Shown piece after piece: positions 27,655-36,682 of a stretch of DNA of 64,000 bases (its first letter is position 1; each line of letters starts with the position of its first letter). The translations under genes were made by a program, and so were the position numbers. The notes below the pieces were generated by a model that was given only the letters and a program-made list of their open reading frames with translations, made no database searches and was not told the origin of the DNA. The stretch comes from an uncultured Pirellulaceae bacterium (GTDB taxonomy: Bacteria; Planctomycetota; Planctomycetia; Pirellulales; Pirellulaceae), in contig CALFWR010000002.1 of assembly GCA_937928555.1 (NCBI GenBank), forward strand, positions 164,933 through 228,932. Direction: 5' to 3'.

Positions 27655-29055
27655 ATGAGAAGTCTACGCGTTGCACTGGTCTGCGTTGCTTTGACCGCGA
27701 CACTTTCGTTTTTCAATTCCACGGCAATGGCCGATGGCTGTTGGGGAAGCTCACGTGGTGGCTTTAGCTCATTCGGCGGCGGATCGCTGGGAGGCGCTTC
27801 GGTTGGCGGCGGAAGCTGGGGGTCTCGAGGCGGTTTGTTCTCCAACGCTCCGGTACGCAGTCTGCTTTCGAGCGTCGGTGACGGAATCGCCGACGTGCTC
27901 CAACGCAGGCCACTTCGCACCGCACTTTTTGGCGGCTGCTGTGGTGGAAGCAATGGCTTCGGTAGCAGTGGCGGATGGGGCAGCGGTTTGGGTTCAGCTG
28001 GCTCGACCGGCTCGACTGGCTCGACCGGAAGCTGCGTTGGTTCTTGGTCCGCGCCCGCATACAGCTCGGTGGCAGGCTCGGGTTGCACCGGAAGCATCGC
28101 TTCAACGCTGGACTGTTGGCCAACGTCATCGCTTGCATCAGTCTCAATCGGTCGATGGGATGCCGGTTCTCTGGCAGCAGCGACCGAACTTGGAATCCCG
28201 ACTACCTCCGATGTCTGTGCGACTCCGCTGAGCAACGAAATTTCGGCCTACCAAAATCCCATTCCGGTAAGTCAATACGAAACCAGTGCTCCGATTCTTG
28301 ACTACGGTTACACCGGATCACATGTGGGAATTTTGGGAATTCCCACCGACGCTTCGATGGTTAACGGCAACATCATTTCTGGCGGAATGCTGGAGAACAA
28401 TTCGGTGGCGCCCGGTTACGATCCCAACTCGAACTTCGGTTCGCCTGATTCAATCGGACCGCCGCCGTCGGGCTTTGGACCAACAGGCGACGAAGATGTC
28501 GGAGCCATCGAAGAAGACGACTCGGCATCGCTCAATCGCCGCGGCCGCTCTGGCACTGCGATCCTGACCGTGGACGTCCCAGAGGACTCGGTCGTCTACG
28601 TAAATGATCGGCTTACCAACACCAAAGGTACCCGCCGCAGCTACGCATCGCGTAATCTTGCTCCTGGCGAAGAGTATCGCTATCGCGTTCGCGTCGTCTC
28701 ACAGGTCGACGGCGAGGAAGTCGTCAAGAACGACACCATCGTGATGAAAGCCAATGATCGCGAGTTGCTGGCTTTTGACTTCAAACCCGTGGTCACCCGA
28801 GTGGCCGTCATGGTCCCGGCTGACGCCAAAGTCACGATCGACGGATCGGCAACCGATGCCAAAGGGACCTATCGCTCGTTCTCCACTCGCAAGCTAACTA
28901 GCGGCAAGTGGGATGACTATTGGGTCGAAGTCTCTGTAGTCCGAGACGGCAAGACGCTTACGCAAAAGCGGAAGTTTGATCTGGTCGCCGGCCAGTTCCG
29001 TTTCCTGACCTTCGATTTCGACGCGAGCGAGACGGACGTCGCAGCAAGTCGATAG
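27655..29055 (+). CDS. TIGR03000-repeat secreted protein
   Basis: 466 aa from the ATG at 27655 (RBS GAGG). A signal peptide (MRSLRVALVCVALTATLSFF) is followed by about 150 residues rich in Gly/Ser, with GSTGSTGSTGS-type runs, probably disordered. The C-terminus has two copies of the planctomycete-specific TIGR03000 domain (about residues 302-378 and 381-456); the second begins RVAVMVPADAKVTIDG, and both have the TKGTRRSYASR/AKGTYRSFSTR signature. These domains are predicted to be beta-rich and extracellular. Likely envelope-located; its role is unknown. The Gly-rich stretch may be low-complexity cell-surface linker. Confidence 0.9.
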   Translation: MRSLRVALVCVALTATLSFFNSTAMADGCWGSSRGGFSSFGGGSLGGASVGGGSWGSRGGLFSNAPVRSLLSSVGDGIADVLQRRPLRTALFGGCCGGSNGFGSSGGWGSGLGSAGSTGSTGSTGSCVGSWSAPAYSSVAGSGCTGSIASTLDCWPTSSLASVSIGRWDAGSLAAATELGIPTTSDVCATPLSNEISAYQNPIPVSQYETSAPILDYGYTGSHVGILGIPTDASMVNGNIISGGMLENNSVAPGYDPNSNFGSPDSIGPPPSGFGPTGDEDVGAIEEDDSASLNRRGRSGTAILTVDVPEDSVVYVNDRLTNTKGTRRSYASRNLAPGEEYRYRVRVVSQVDGEEVVKNDTIVMKANDRELLAFDFKPVVTRVAVMVPADAKVTIDGSATDAKGTYRSFSTRKLTSGKWDDYWVEVSVVRDGKTLTQKRKFDLVAGQFRFLTFDFDASETDVAASR

Positions 29056-29252
29056 TTCGCGGCGCGGGTCGTGGTTGTGGCGTCCAGCGGCAATCGTTTG
29101 CATTGAATTTCAACTCAATCATTCTCAGGCTTGAGGCCCATAGTCCGTACTCAAAGGTTCAGGCCGTCGAAGAACCGCCGTGCTAGACGATGGCTGGAAG
29201 GCATCGTCACGTATCGCGCCGACACGTGGCGGTGATCGATCATTAACCCGGA

Positions 29253-30062
29253 TTAGCCGCCAACGAACTCCGCCAACAAAGCATTGAACTTCTCAGGGCA
29301 TTCCAGCGGTGACAGATGCCCGGCTTGTTCGATCACCTCAAAACGCGATCCCGGAATCGCGGTAGCCATCTGCTGCATCAAATCCGCTGGCGTGATCACG
29401 TCGTGGCTTCCCGCGACCACCAAAGCCGGAACATCGATCCCGGCCAACGATGAACTGTGATCCGCCCGCCTAGCCATCATCAACTGCGATGCTGCAAACG
29501 TGGCTCGATCGCAGGCTTTCATGACCGCCGCAGTCTCCCCGACGAATGACTTGTTTTCTTCGATTGTTTCTTCGGCGAACAGTTTCGGCAACAATCCGTC
29601 GCAAGCTTCCGCGATGCCGTTTCGAAACGCGCCTGTGGCCGACACCTGCCGCGCCCGCATGGTGACTTCGTCATCGGCAGAAGCTTTTGTGTTGCAACAA
29701 ACCAACTGCGAAACCAGGCTCCGATGACGGGCAAAGAACTCCCAGCCAATGTAGCCGCCCATCGAAAGCCCGCAAAAGACCACCGCGTCCAACTTCAACG
29801 CGCGAACCAATCCCGCCAGTACATCCGCGTATCGCTCAATGGTTGCCACGCCCGCAAGTGGCTTGCTTTGCCCAAAGCCCGGCAAATCGGGAATCAGCAA
29901 CGAGAATCGCTCCCGTAATTTTACTTGCCCCGCCCACATCGAATGATCCAGCGGAAAACCGTGGACCAACAGAATCGTGGGGGCATCCTCAGCCAGGCAC
30001 TCGAAATGCTGGTAGCGGATCTTTACATCATGATCTGATTCACGAACAGGAATCGATTTCAT
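29253..30062 (-). CDS. Alpha/beta hydrolase
   Basis: 269 aa. The fold shows oxyanion HGFPLDHSMW (residues 34-43), nucleophile elbow CGLSMGG (S100), an acid in VAGSHDVITP and the catalytic His in EQAGHLSPLE, so the triad is complete. It resembles BioH/3-oxoadipate-lactonase-like hydrolases; the substrate is unknown. There is no signal peptide. It abuts the DUF2752 gene with no gap and is the last gene of a tight minus-strand array. Its TAA stop is fused to CCCGGATTA, the tip of the window's repeat element. Confidence 0.88.
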   Translation of the reverse strand: MKSIPVRESDHDVKIRYQHFECLAEDAPTILLVHGFPLDHSMWAGQVKLRERFSLLIPDLPGFGQSKPLAGVATIERYADVLAGLVRALKLDAVVFCGLSMGGYIGWEFFARHRSLVSQLVCCNTKASADDEVTMRARQVSATGAFRNGIAEACDGLLPKLFAEETIEENKSFVGETAAVMKACDRATFAASQLMMARRADHSSSLAGIDVPALVVAGSHDVITPADLMQQMATAIPGSRFEVIEQAGHLSPLECPEKFNALLAEFVGG

Positions 30063-30524
30063 TCACGTCACCAAGCGAAACAACCATTGAAACAAAATCG
30101 CACCCGAACAAACAAAAATCGGGACGTACAACCAGACAGATTCGATCGGATGCTTTCCCAATCCAATCCGCAGCAACTGAAACAGGTGCCATGGGATTTG
30201 CACAAGTACAAACACGTACACCAGCGGTCCAGCCGGATTAAATCCAAGTGCATCGTTAATTTTTCCGCAGCTGATCGAAACAAAAGATCGCGTCAGCCCG
30301 CAACCGGGACAGTCGATCCCCCACAGCCGACGTGAAGTACACGTTTCAGGCATGGGAAAAGAAATCCCCGGCACCCGAACATCCGTTTTACCTTGAATCG
30401 AAAACACAAACGACGCACCGATCACCGCCACCGATAGTGCCAAAAAGATCAAATGCAACGTGACATGCGATCGCCAGTGAAAGGGCAGGGCAGGGGGCTG
30501 TTCTGTTTGTGGCTCGGCAGCCAT
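30063..30524 (-). CDS. DUF2752 membrane protein
   Basis: 153 aa with the DUF2752 signature DCPGCGLTRS (residues 71-80) and about three hydrophobic helices (LHLIFLALSVAVIGASFVFS; LVYVFVLVQIPWHLFQLL; a C-terminal helix with VPIFVCSGAILFQWLFRL). The CPGCGLTR motif gives two cysteines near a membrane loop. The function of this family is unknown. It is contiguous with the hydrolase gene and 3 bp from trkH, so it belongs to the same operon. Confidence 0.85.
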   Translation of the reverse strand: MAAEPQTEQPPALPFHWRSHVTLHLIFLALSVAVIGASFVFSIQGKTDVRVPGISFPMPETCTSRRLWGIDCPGCGLTRSFVSISCGKINDALGFNPAGPLVYVFVLVQIPWHLFQLLRIGLGKHPIESVWLYVPIFVCSGAILFQWLFRLVT

Positions 30525-30527
30525 TGG

Positions 30528-32405
30528 TTACGGGTCTCTCCAAAACCGGGGTGCCAACAAGACCAATACCGGAAAGATCTCAAGGCGTCCCAACATCATC
30601 AACAGGATAAACAGCATTTTGTTGAGAGTCACGAAATTTGCATAGTTTTGCGTCGGCCCGACCAGGCCAAGTCCCGGCCCGATGTTGTTCAACGTCGACG
30701 CCGCGGCGGTGGCACAGTCGATCAGCTTGTTGTCTGCATTGGGGCCCCACGTCAAATCGGGTTCAATCAAGATGGCGAACAAGAAACCCGCCGCCAGCAG
30801 AACAGCGATCATCGCAAAGTAAACCATGATCGATCGACGCAGATTTTTGTCGTGGACCTGTTTTCCGCCGATCCGCAGATACCTGACAATTCGCGGATGA
30901 TAAGCCTCCTCGAGTTCGATCCGGAGAATTTTGGCAAACAGAACGTAGCGGATAACTTTCATCCCGCCGCCGGTGCTCCCGGCACAGCCACCCACGAACA
31001 TAAGCATGAACAACAACCCACGCGAAAAGTGATTCCACTGATCATAATCAGCGGTCCCAAACCCGGTCGTGGTAATCACCGTGACCACCTGAAACAGGCC
31101 ATTGCGGATCCCGTTTTCCCAGGTTTCGAAACCGGAGTCCCTGTTCAGGAACCCCATCGCAACAATGAATGCCGCGACCCCCAAAATGATCCCAAGATAA
31201 GTTCGAAATTCGACGTCTTTGAACAATTGCAGGGGCTTGCCAACAACCGCCAGGAACAGCAACGTAAAGTTGGTGCCGGCCAAAGTCATGAACAGCATCA
31301 CGACGTATTCGATTGTACGACCGTTGATGCCGTCCTTCACGAAATGCCCAAGGCTCGTGTTGTAAGTACTAAAGCCACCCGTTGCCATCGTCGCAAACGC
31401 GTGGCAAATCGCATCGAAAACGCTCATTCCCAACATTCCCAGAATCACCGCCAGCAGCGCGTTAAGCCCCACGTAGGTGATCGCAAACAGCCACGCGGCG
31501 TGCTGCATTTTTGCGTTCTGGTTTTCCTGAGTCGGCCCTGGCATTTCGGTTCGCATCAGGGACTTGCCCGCCGACCCCTGGCCCAACAGCACCACAAACA
31601 ACGTAATGATGCCCAAGCCACCGAGAAAGTGCGTGCTCGCCCGCCAGAACAGAATGCAGTGTGGCACCAGTTGCGGATCTTCTAGGTCACACAGCACCGT
31701 TGCACCGGTGGTGCTGAAACCGGATTGAGCTTCGAACATCGAATCAATCAAACCCATCTTCAGCCAACGCATCCGAAAGTGCGCACTTCGATCCGCCGTA
31801 GCTTTGGCGACTTCTCCGGGCTCAATCAGGAACCTGCCAAACGCTTCGTCGTGTCGCTGCAAATCCGCATAGACTTTTTCGGCAACCGCCACGCCTGATT
31901 CACTCCGCAATTCACCCCGAGATACTCCTCTGGCACTCGCCCCACACACCACCCGCAGAACCGCAAGTTGTTCGCCGTCCAGGCCTTCAACCTGCCGCCA
32001 CGATCTCCAGATGTTCGCCCGCGAATTGGCAACCAGAACCATCGGCGTCTGGCCATCGAAAAAGCGAATCGACGGACCGCGGCTTGTCCCGCTAAACACG
32101 TAGGGCAGGGCACCCAAAAACGTCGCCAACAGCCAACTGAGCCCCACGACCGCCATGGCTTCCTTGCGGAACACCTTCTTTTCGGCACCTCGGCCCAGCC
32201 AAATCAAAATGCCGCCCACCGAACAGCTTACCAAGGTACTCAGCAGTAACCCGCGAATCCCCGCCACCTCCCATTGTTCGTGTTCGACAACGGCATCGGT
32301 ATGAAAGCCAATCGATGGTGAGGCCCAGATCAGGCTGAACAGCATGAACCCGCCGATCAATAGCGAGAGGATCCCCAGCAAACGGGACAGCAACCTTACG
32401 TTCAT
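30528..32405 (-). CDS. trkH: TrkH-family potassium uptake protein with extra insert
   Basis: 625 aa from the ATG at 32405, which overlaps the stop of the upstream gene as ATGA. It is a multi-pass protein with TrkH features: selectivity-filter-like SGFSTTGATV (228-237), LGGLGIITLFVV, ATGGFSTYNTS, TTTGFGTADYD and a later GGCAGSTGGGMKV. Between two helices (residues about 106-220) it has a long hydrophilic insert not usual in TrkH, rich in Arg/Glu and resembling no known domain. No trkA gene is nearby. It probably imports K+ (or Na+); the partner regulator must be elsewhere. Confidence 0.9.
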   Translation of the reverse strand: MNVRLLSRLLGILSLLIGGFMLFSLIWASPSIGFHTDAVVEHEQWEVAGIRGLLLSTLVSCSVGGILIWLGRGAEKKVFRKEAMAVVGLSWLLATFLGALPYVFSGTSRGPSIRFFDGQTPMVLVANSRANIWRSWRQVEGLDGEQLAVLRVVCGASARGVSRGELRSESGVAVAEKVYADLQRHDEAFGRFLIEPGEVAKATADRSAHFRMRWLKMGLIDSMFEAQSGFSTTGATVLCDLEDPQLVPHCILFWRASTHFLGGLGIITLFVVLLGQGSAGKSLMRTEMPGPTQENQNAKMQHAAWLFAITYVGLNALLAVILGMLGMSVFDAICHAFATMATGGFSTYNTSLGHFVKDGINGRTIEYVVMLFMTLAGTNFTLLFLAVVGKPLQLFKDVEFRTYLGIILGVAAFIVAMGFLNRDSGFETWENGIRNGLFQVVTVITTTGFGTADYDQWNHFSRGLLFMLMFVGGCAGSTGGGMKVIRYVLFAKILRIELEEAYHPRIVRYLRIGGKQVHDKNLRRSIMVYFAMIAVLLAAGFLFAILIEPDLTWGPNADNKLIDCATAAASTLNNIGPGLGLVGPTQNYANFVTLNKMLFILLMMLGRLEIFPVLVLLAPRFWRDP

Positions 32406-32893
32406 TCCGGCTGTTGGTCTCCCGCCGCCCCGATCGAGATTCGGGCGCCCAAGTAGACCGCAATCGGACCCACCGCCACCATGATCATCGCCAAACTCTG
32501 AATCGGGGCCGGCGTTTGGTCTCCGGTCGCAAAGAGAAACGAAGTCACCGCGACGAGAATCGCGAGGAACATCGCGTGTGAGATCTGTGACAGCGGCGCG
32601 AGCTTCACGATTAACCAACCCACCGCAAAACTCAACAGCGCTCCGGCGGCAATGAATGGCAAATATCGTCCACGAGGAAACAGCCCCTCCGGCTCGTCTT
32701 TGAGCTTTTGTTCAAAGGCAACCTGGTCAAGGTTTCCCATCGCCATGAACGCATCGTTAAACACGACCGCTCCGGCAACCACCATCGCGATCAGGAACGC
32801 GGTGTAGCAAAACGTCACCACAAAAAAGCTCTTCAGCAAAAGCTTCTGCACGTCACGCTGCGCAAAATCTGGTTCGTTCAGATGCTCTGTCAC
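32402..32893 (-). CDS. Hypothetical membrane protein
   Basis: 163 aa with about four hydrophobic helices (FVVTFCYTAFLIAMVVAGAV; YLPFIAAGALLSFAVGWLIV; AMFLAILVAVTSFLFA; LAMIMVAVGPIAVYLGA). It overlaps trkH by ATGA at one end and prmC by 4 bp at the other, so it is in the middle of a translationally coupled array. No family is recognised. Its position next to trkH suggests an accessory role in that transporter, but this is inference. Confidence 0.75.
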   Translation of the reverse strand: MTEHLNEPDFAQRDVQKLLLKSFFVVTFCYTAFLIAMVVAGAVVFNDAFMAMGNLDQVAFEQKLKDEPEGLFPRGRYLPFIAAGALLSFAVGWLIVKLAPLSQISHAMFLAILVAVTSFLFATGDQTPAPIQSLAMIMVAVGPIAVYLGARISIGAAGDQQPE

Positions 32894-33783
32894 GCCGGGG
32901 CCTGCTCGTAGCTCGCGATCAGAATTCGCTTCAGCCCCGCCAAGTCGTCCAGCACCTTTTCAAAAGTCAGCGGCGACTCACCGACGATATCGATACAGGA
33001 CTCCATCACCTCGGGGCTGGCTTCGAAGACCAGCTTTCCGCCGGGAAGCAAAAACCGTGGCGCCTGCTCGACCAAGCGAAGAATGATTTCAGTGCCTTGC
33101 TCACCGGCGAACAGCGCCGAATCGGGCTCGTACTTTTTCACGTCCTCTTCAACCGTATCGGCCTCTCGTCGGCCAATGTAAGGCGGGTTGCTAACAATCA
33201 GGTGAACCGGAGTGCTGCCGGCAGGCAATGCCTCCAGCAGGTCGCCTTCGTAGAAGCGAATTTTGTCCCCGACTTCATGAGCCGCTGCGTTTTCCCTCGC
33301 CACCGCGAGGGCTTCCAGAGACAAATCCGTTGCCGCGATTTGAAAGTCGGATTTCAGCTGTTTCGCCAACGCGACCGCAATGCATCCGCTTCCGGTTCCC
33401 ACGTCAATAATCCGTACCGGCTTGGGAAAGCCCTTGCAGGCCTCCAGGGCTGACACCACCACGTCCTCAGTCTCGGGTCGGGGAATCAGCACATCGGGCG
33501 TGACCTTGAAACGAAGCGAATAGAATTCACGATAGCCGACAATGTAAGCCACCGGTTCGCCTGCAGCCCGACGTTTGACCCAGGCTCGAAACCGGGTCAG
33601 TGGCTCCACCGGTGGCACTTCGCCAAACCGCGTGTATAGCTGAATCCGTTGGCACTGAAGTGCTTCGGCCAGTAGGACCTCCGCATCCAGACGCGCGGAA
33701 TCCGATCCGGCCTGGTTGAAGTAATCGGTCGTCCACTCCAACAGACGTTGGATCGACCACTGGGTTGTAGGAGACTCCGGCAT
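32890..33783 (-). CDS. prmC: PrmC release-factor glutamine methyltransferase
   Basis: 297 aa, the usual PrmC length. It has the SAM-binding DVGTGSG (residues 127-133), an acid in ATDLSLEA, and the substrate NPPY motif (199-202) that defines the glutamine N5-methylating class. It would methylate the GGQ glutamine of peptide-chain release factors. The prfA gene often beside it is not in this window. It is the first gene of the minus-strand array prmC, membrane protein, trkH, DUF2752, hydrolase. Confidence 0.93.
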   Translation of the reverse strand: MPESPTTQWSIQRLLEWTTDYFNQAGSDSARLDAEVLLAEALQCQRIQLYTRFGEVPPVEPLTRFRAWVKRRAAGEPVAYIVGYREFYSLRFKVTPDVLIPRPETEDVVVSALEACKGFPKPVRIIDVGTGSGCIAVALAKQLKSDFQIAATDLSLEALAVARENAAAHEVGDKIRFYEGDLLEALPAGSTPVHLIVSNPPYIGRREADTVEEDVKKYEPDSALFAGEQGTEIILRLVEQAPRFLLPGGKLVFEASPEVMESCIDIVGESPLTFEKVLDDLAGLKRILIASYEQAPA

Positions 33784-33968
33784 GGCAACGCTAGCAATAG
33801 ATGGGGCACCCAGATTCTACGAAATACGCTGCCGCTGCGTAACCAACGTCGCGACGCTAGCAAAAAAGACCAACCCGACTTGGGAATCGTGACCACTGGG
33901 CCCTATTATATATGAGTCCCAATCGGCGGCCGACCTGATGCCGCCGACTTTGCCGACACGGAAGTCGA

Positions 33969-34991
33969 ATGGATCTTGAACTTAGTGACAACCAAAGGCG
34001 ATTCGTCTGCCGAATTCTGTTCTTGGCCCTTTGCCTTGCGCCCACGGCTTTTGTGGCCTACGCGGCACTTCACCAAAAATCAGCCCACCATTGGGCTGAA
34101 TCCATCCAGGCAGAAATCGGATTGCCGACACGTATAGGACTGGTTCGCACACCACTGCCGGGCAAACTGATCCTCAAGGACTTTGCCATTCACAGTCCCG
34201 ATGGCAAAGAGATCCTTTCTGCCTTGCAGGCCAACGTCGATCTTGACCGGCGGCGAGTCCAAATCGAAGGCCCCGTCGCGGTCACCCCCGAAGGCCTCTA
34301 TCACCTTGTCACCGAAGCCAGCGAGCGGATCCTTGGGGCAGGGCAGGGCGATTCACGGTGGAGTTTCGAGTTTGCCAACCTGAACATCGTCCGCTCCAAA
34401 GGCGACGCTTTCCTGACTCCGTTTGACAACTCGGTGCAACTCTCGCCCGCATGGGTCGAAATCGCGCCGGTTCCCAACGGCAGACGGGTCGTGCTGACTT
34501 CCCGCGGGCAATCCTTCGAGGGCGGAGACCCTGACTCGGAATGGCTGGTGCTTTCGATCGACAAAGATTTCAGGGACAACCAGATCGACCTTGTTCTCTT
34601 CTGTCCCGACAACCGCTCGCTGCCAGTGTGGCTCGTTCCTCCGGCTGCCAGTCGCGACATCGAAAAAGTCGTCGGTCCGAATGCGAAATTCACCGGCAAC
34701 GTTAGCGTCGCCAATCTCGCCGACCAACCTGCCATCAAAGCCAACGGGACCTTTTTGGATGTGCAGCTTCCTGACCGCTCGAGCCACGAACTGGGCATCG
34801 TTAGCGTCAAAGACGTTCGCATCCTTGACTCGCAATGGATCGACGGCCGCGCGTGGCTTGTCCTTCCCGGCAGCGACAGAATTGCACTGGATAATCTGAC
34901 CATGCCCAGCACCACCGCAACAACTCAAATGCTTCAGGCTATCCGACAAGCGACCTGGCAAAGCGAAATTAGCCGCACGAATCACCGTTGA
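33969..34991 (+). CDS. Membrane-anchored hypothetical protein, AsmA/LptC-like
   Basis: 340 aa. One N-terminal transmembrane helix (ILFLALCLAPTAFVAYAAL, about 16-34) is followed by a beta-rich soluble part with repeated short strands (PGKLILKDFAIHSPDGKEIL; ANVDLDRRRVQIEGPVAVTP), in the style of AsmA- or LptC-like periplasmic proteins. The rest shows no recognised motif. It is probably a periplasmic protein anchored in the inner membrane. Divergent from prmC; a small membrane gene follows 67 bp on. The function is unknown. Confidence 0.78.
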   Translation: MDLELSDNQRRFVCRILFLALCLAPTAFVAYAALHQKSAHHWAESIQAEIGLPTRIGLVRTPLPGKLILKDFAIHSPDGKEILSALQANVDLDRRRVQIEGPVAVTPEGLYHLVTEASERILGAGQGDSRWSFEFANLNIVRSKGDAFLTPFDNSVQLSPAWVEIAPVPNGRRVVLTSRGQSFEGGDPDSEWLVLSIDKDFRDNQIDLVLFCPDNRSLPVWLVPPAASRDIEKVVGPNAKFTGNVSVANLADQPAIKANGTFLDVQLPDRSSHELGIVSVKDVRILDSQWIDGRAWLVLPGSDRIALDNLTMPSTTATTQMLQAIRQATWQSEISRTNHR

Positions 34992-35058
34992 AATCTCTGG
35001 TCATCGACTAGAATGTTGCTTCCATTCTGTTTCCAATCTCTGCATCCCCAATCGCTTC

Positions 35059-35280
35059 ATGTGGCGGTCAATCCTTCTGGGCAAACTCTCGATTTCCATC
35101 GTTCTTTCGTTGGCATTGTCCGGGTACAGCCTGTATCACGTCAGCGGCAGCTCCGCAGCGACCATGACCACCTCCGAATACAGCGGCTGGATCGGAGTCG
35201 GCGCATTCTTTTTTCTGTTGGGGTTTCTGCAACTGGGAATGCTTGCAGTTATGTTCCGCAAGCGGCGTTTCGACAAATAG
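35059..35280 (+). CDS. Small two-helix membrane protein
   Basis: 73 aa with two hydrophobic helices (SILLGKLSISIVLSLALSGY; WIGVGAFFFLLGFLQLGMLA) and a basic C-terminus (RKRRFDK). It lies 67 bp downstream of the 33969 gene on the same strand and is followed by a hairpin at 35296. There is no strong ribosome-binding site. The family is not recognised. Confidence 0.6.
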   Translation: MWRSILLGKLSISIVLSLALSGYSLYHVSGSSAATMTTSEYSGWIGVGAFFFLLGFLQLGMLAVMFRKRRFDK

Positions 35281-35295
35281 CTGCCTGATGAGCCG

Positions 35296-35336
35296 GAGCC
35301 AAAGAGCCCGAGCCGAATGTCGGGAAGTTTTGGCTC
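35296..35336 (+). terminator. Nested hairpin after small membrane gene
   Basis: GAGCCAAA (35296-35303) pairs with TTTTGGCTC (35328-35336), enclosing CCCGA/TCGGG (35307-35311 with 35320-35324). There is no T-tract, so it may be a structural terminator or a processed 3' end. Confidence 0.4.
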
Positions 35337-35344
35337 TCTCTTGA

Positions 35345-35532
35345 CCCAGATTATTCACGAGGCGTGGGCGTAACGTTCAGTTTAGCCAATGAATATCGCA
35401 CCGGTTGGAAAAGAGTCTCTGGTCTGGACTTCGTCAACGAGGTGAACCGAAATCTGGGCGACAATCCAGCTTTGACCTTCGTGTCAGTGAGGTTCAACTC
35501 AAATCAACGCCCGTCGTCGTGAATAATCCGGG
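35345..35532 (+). repeat. 188-bp MITE-like element, interior type B
   Basis: It matches the 16411 element in interior and ends, with one extra base. The flanks are CTTGA and CTTAA, which is a 5-bp duplication with one mismatch. It lies in the 35281-35566 gene-free stretch. Confidence 0.85.
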
Positions 35533-35566
35533 CTTAACAGTTCATAACCTGCTAAACCAGCCCACA

Positions 35567-35641
35567 ATGAGCGACCAAGTCGCCAACGCCGCATATCCCA
35601 GCCACTATTCGCAGTATCTTCGAGCGTTGATTGAGGCGTAA
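35567..35641 (+). CDS. 24-aa micro-ORF or 3' gene remnant, MSDQVANAAYPSHYSQY...
   Basis: ATG at 35567 and TAA at 35639, giving 24 residues ending LRALIEA. The codons look coding-like and the frame remains open upstream through the repeat element at 35345. It is followed 7 bp later by a strong terminator, so it is transcribed on this strand if real. It is either a tiny gene or the last piece of a gene broken by the repeat insertion. No clear ribosome-binding site is present. Confidence 0.3.
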   Translation: MSDQVANAAYPSHYSQYLRALIEA

Positions 35642-35648
35642 CAAAAAC

Positions 35649-35681
35649 GGCTAGCAGCGAGAACTGCCAGCCTTTCTTTTT
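35649..35681 (+). terminator. Bidirectional intrinsic terminator
   Basis: GGCTaGCAG pairs with CTGCcAGCC around the loop CGAGAA, and is followed by TTTCTTTTT on the plus strand and GTTTTTG on the minus strand. It separates the plus-strand transcript from the convergent RNA-ligase gene. Confidence 0.85.
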
Positions 35682-35689
35682 GCCCCGGA

Positions 35690-36682
35690 TTATTCTTCTC
35701 GCTCAAGGAATCGGTTCGAGATTACCTTGAATGAGATTCGCTCACGTCCGGATCCATGAACCCAAACCATTCCCTCACGTTCGGTGTCAGAATTCAAAAC
35801 GCTCTTGCCTTCTGCCAACGCAAGCAGATCGTCCATCGAATCTGGCACTTGCATCTCGCCCAGCACTGGAACCGTTTTGAGTCCCAGTCTCTCGCAGATT
35901 TGCGCAGCTTCGCGTTTTTCGATGTAAGCGAATGCTTGCAGATCAAACACGTTGAATACAAACAGTTCGTGAACTTTAAGTCCGTAACGGTTCTTCTGAA
36001 TTCCAGGTCCGATTAGTTCACCCTGAATCGCAAGTCGACGACCCAGGCCAAGCAACTTCTCTTCCAAATCATGCCGACGAACAACTTGCCAGTGAGTGTT
36101 GCCTTCGCTTTCGGCCAACTGCCAATTGCGTCCACAAACACCAAAGCCTTCGTCGACAAAAGCAGTGAACGAGGTGCCGTCCAGTTTTTCAGTTATAAAA
36201 AAGGCCTTGCCTTTCCAGCTTCCGAAATCCGCTGCGAGGTTTTGCACCCGTTCTTCATCGGTCTTTTGAATCGACGCGGGAAATCCGCCGACCAACTCAC
36301 CCGAAAGCGATGCCGGAATCGGTGGCTCGTACTTCACAATCCCAAGTTCATCGGTCACATCTTCACCAACGATGGCCTCGCGATCCAGGACAGAGCAGGG
36401 CAGTAGTAGACCCTGCGAAATCTGACCACGAAGTTTCACGGTGCGCAAACGGAAACCTTCCTGTTCACCCATACGCTTGAATGAGGACTTGCGGAGAAAC
36501 TCAAACTCTTCGCGGATCGGCAGGAAGGAATCGATCTCGCAGTAGACCGCCGAATCTCCCGCTCTGAATTCGTCTTTCTTGACGACACATTTCCATCCGC
36601 CAACGACCGCCAAGACGATTCGGTCGGCGCCTTCGATGGGAAGGATTTCGGTTACAGTTCGGACGGTTGCAAGTTTTCTCAT
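35690..36682 (-). CDS. RNA ligase, DRB0094 (DraRnl, Rnl5-like) family
   Basis: 330 aa. An N-terminal OB-like domain (residues 1-110, ATVRTVTEILPIEGADRIVL) precedes the nucleotidyltransferase domain, as in the Deinococcus DraRnl family. Motif I is TEKLDGTS (K166 would be adenylylated); later motifs include GELIGPGIQKN, FVFNVFDL (motif IIIa), EGMVWVHG (IV) and SFKVISNRF (V). It would seal 3'-OH and 5'-phosphate RNA ends with ATP. There is a GGTGA ribosome-binding site. Its TAA stop is fused to CCCGGATTA. It shares the neighbourhood with a second RNA ligase and an HD-polynucleotide kinase, so RNA repair is the likely role. Confidence 0.9.
   Translation of the reverse strand: MRKLATVRTVTEILPIEGADRIVLAVVGGWKCVVKKDEFRAGDSAVYCEIDSFLPIREEFEFLRKSSFKRMGEQEGFRLRTVKLRGQISQGLLLPCSVLDREAIVGEDVTDELGIVKYEPPIPASLSGELVGGFPASIQKTDEERVQNLAADFGSWKGKAFFITEKLDGTSFTAFVDEGFGVCGRNWQLAESEGNTHWQVVRRHDLEEKLLGLGRRLAIQGELIGPGIQKNRYGLKVHELFVFNVFDLQAFAYIEKREAAQICERLGLKTVPVLGEMQVPDSMDDLLALAEGKSVLNSDTEREGMVWVHGSGRERISFKVISNRFLEREE

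Noticed and set aside
27528..28235. Minus-strand Pro-rich ORF of 235 aa
   Set aside because: It mirrors the Gly/Ser-rich region of the TIGR03000 protein; low-complexity antisense gives Pro-rich frames.
30453..31685. Plus-strand ORF of 410 aa
   Set aside because: Antisense to trkH, with a His/Gln-rich sequence typical of antisense frames in this genome.
34353..34985. Minus-strand ORF of 210 aa
   Set aside because: It overlaps the 33969 gene in antisense; the plus-strand frame has a membrane helix and better composition.
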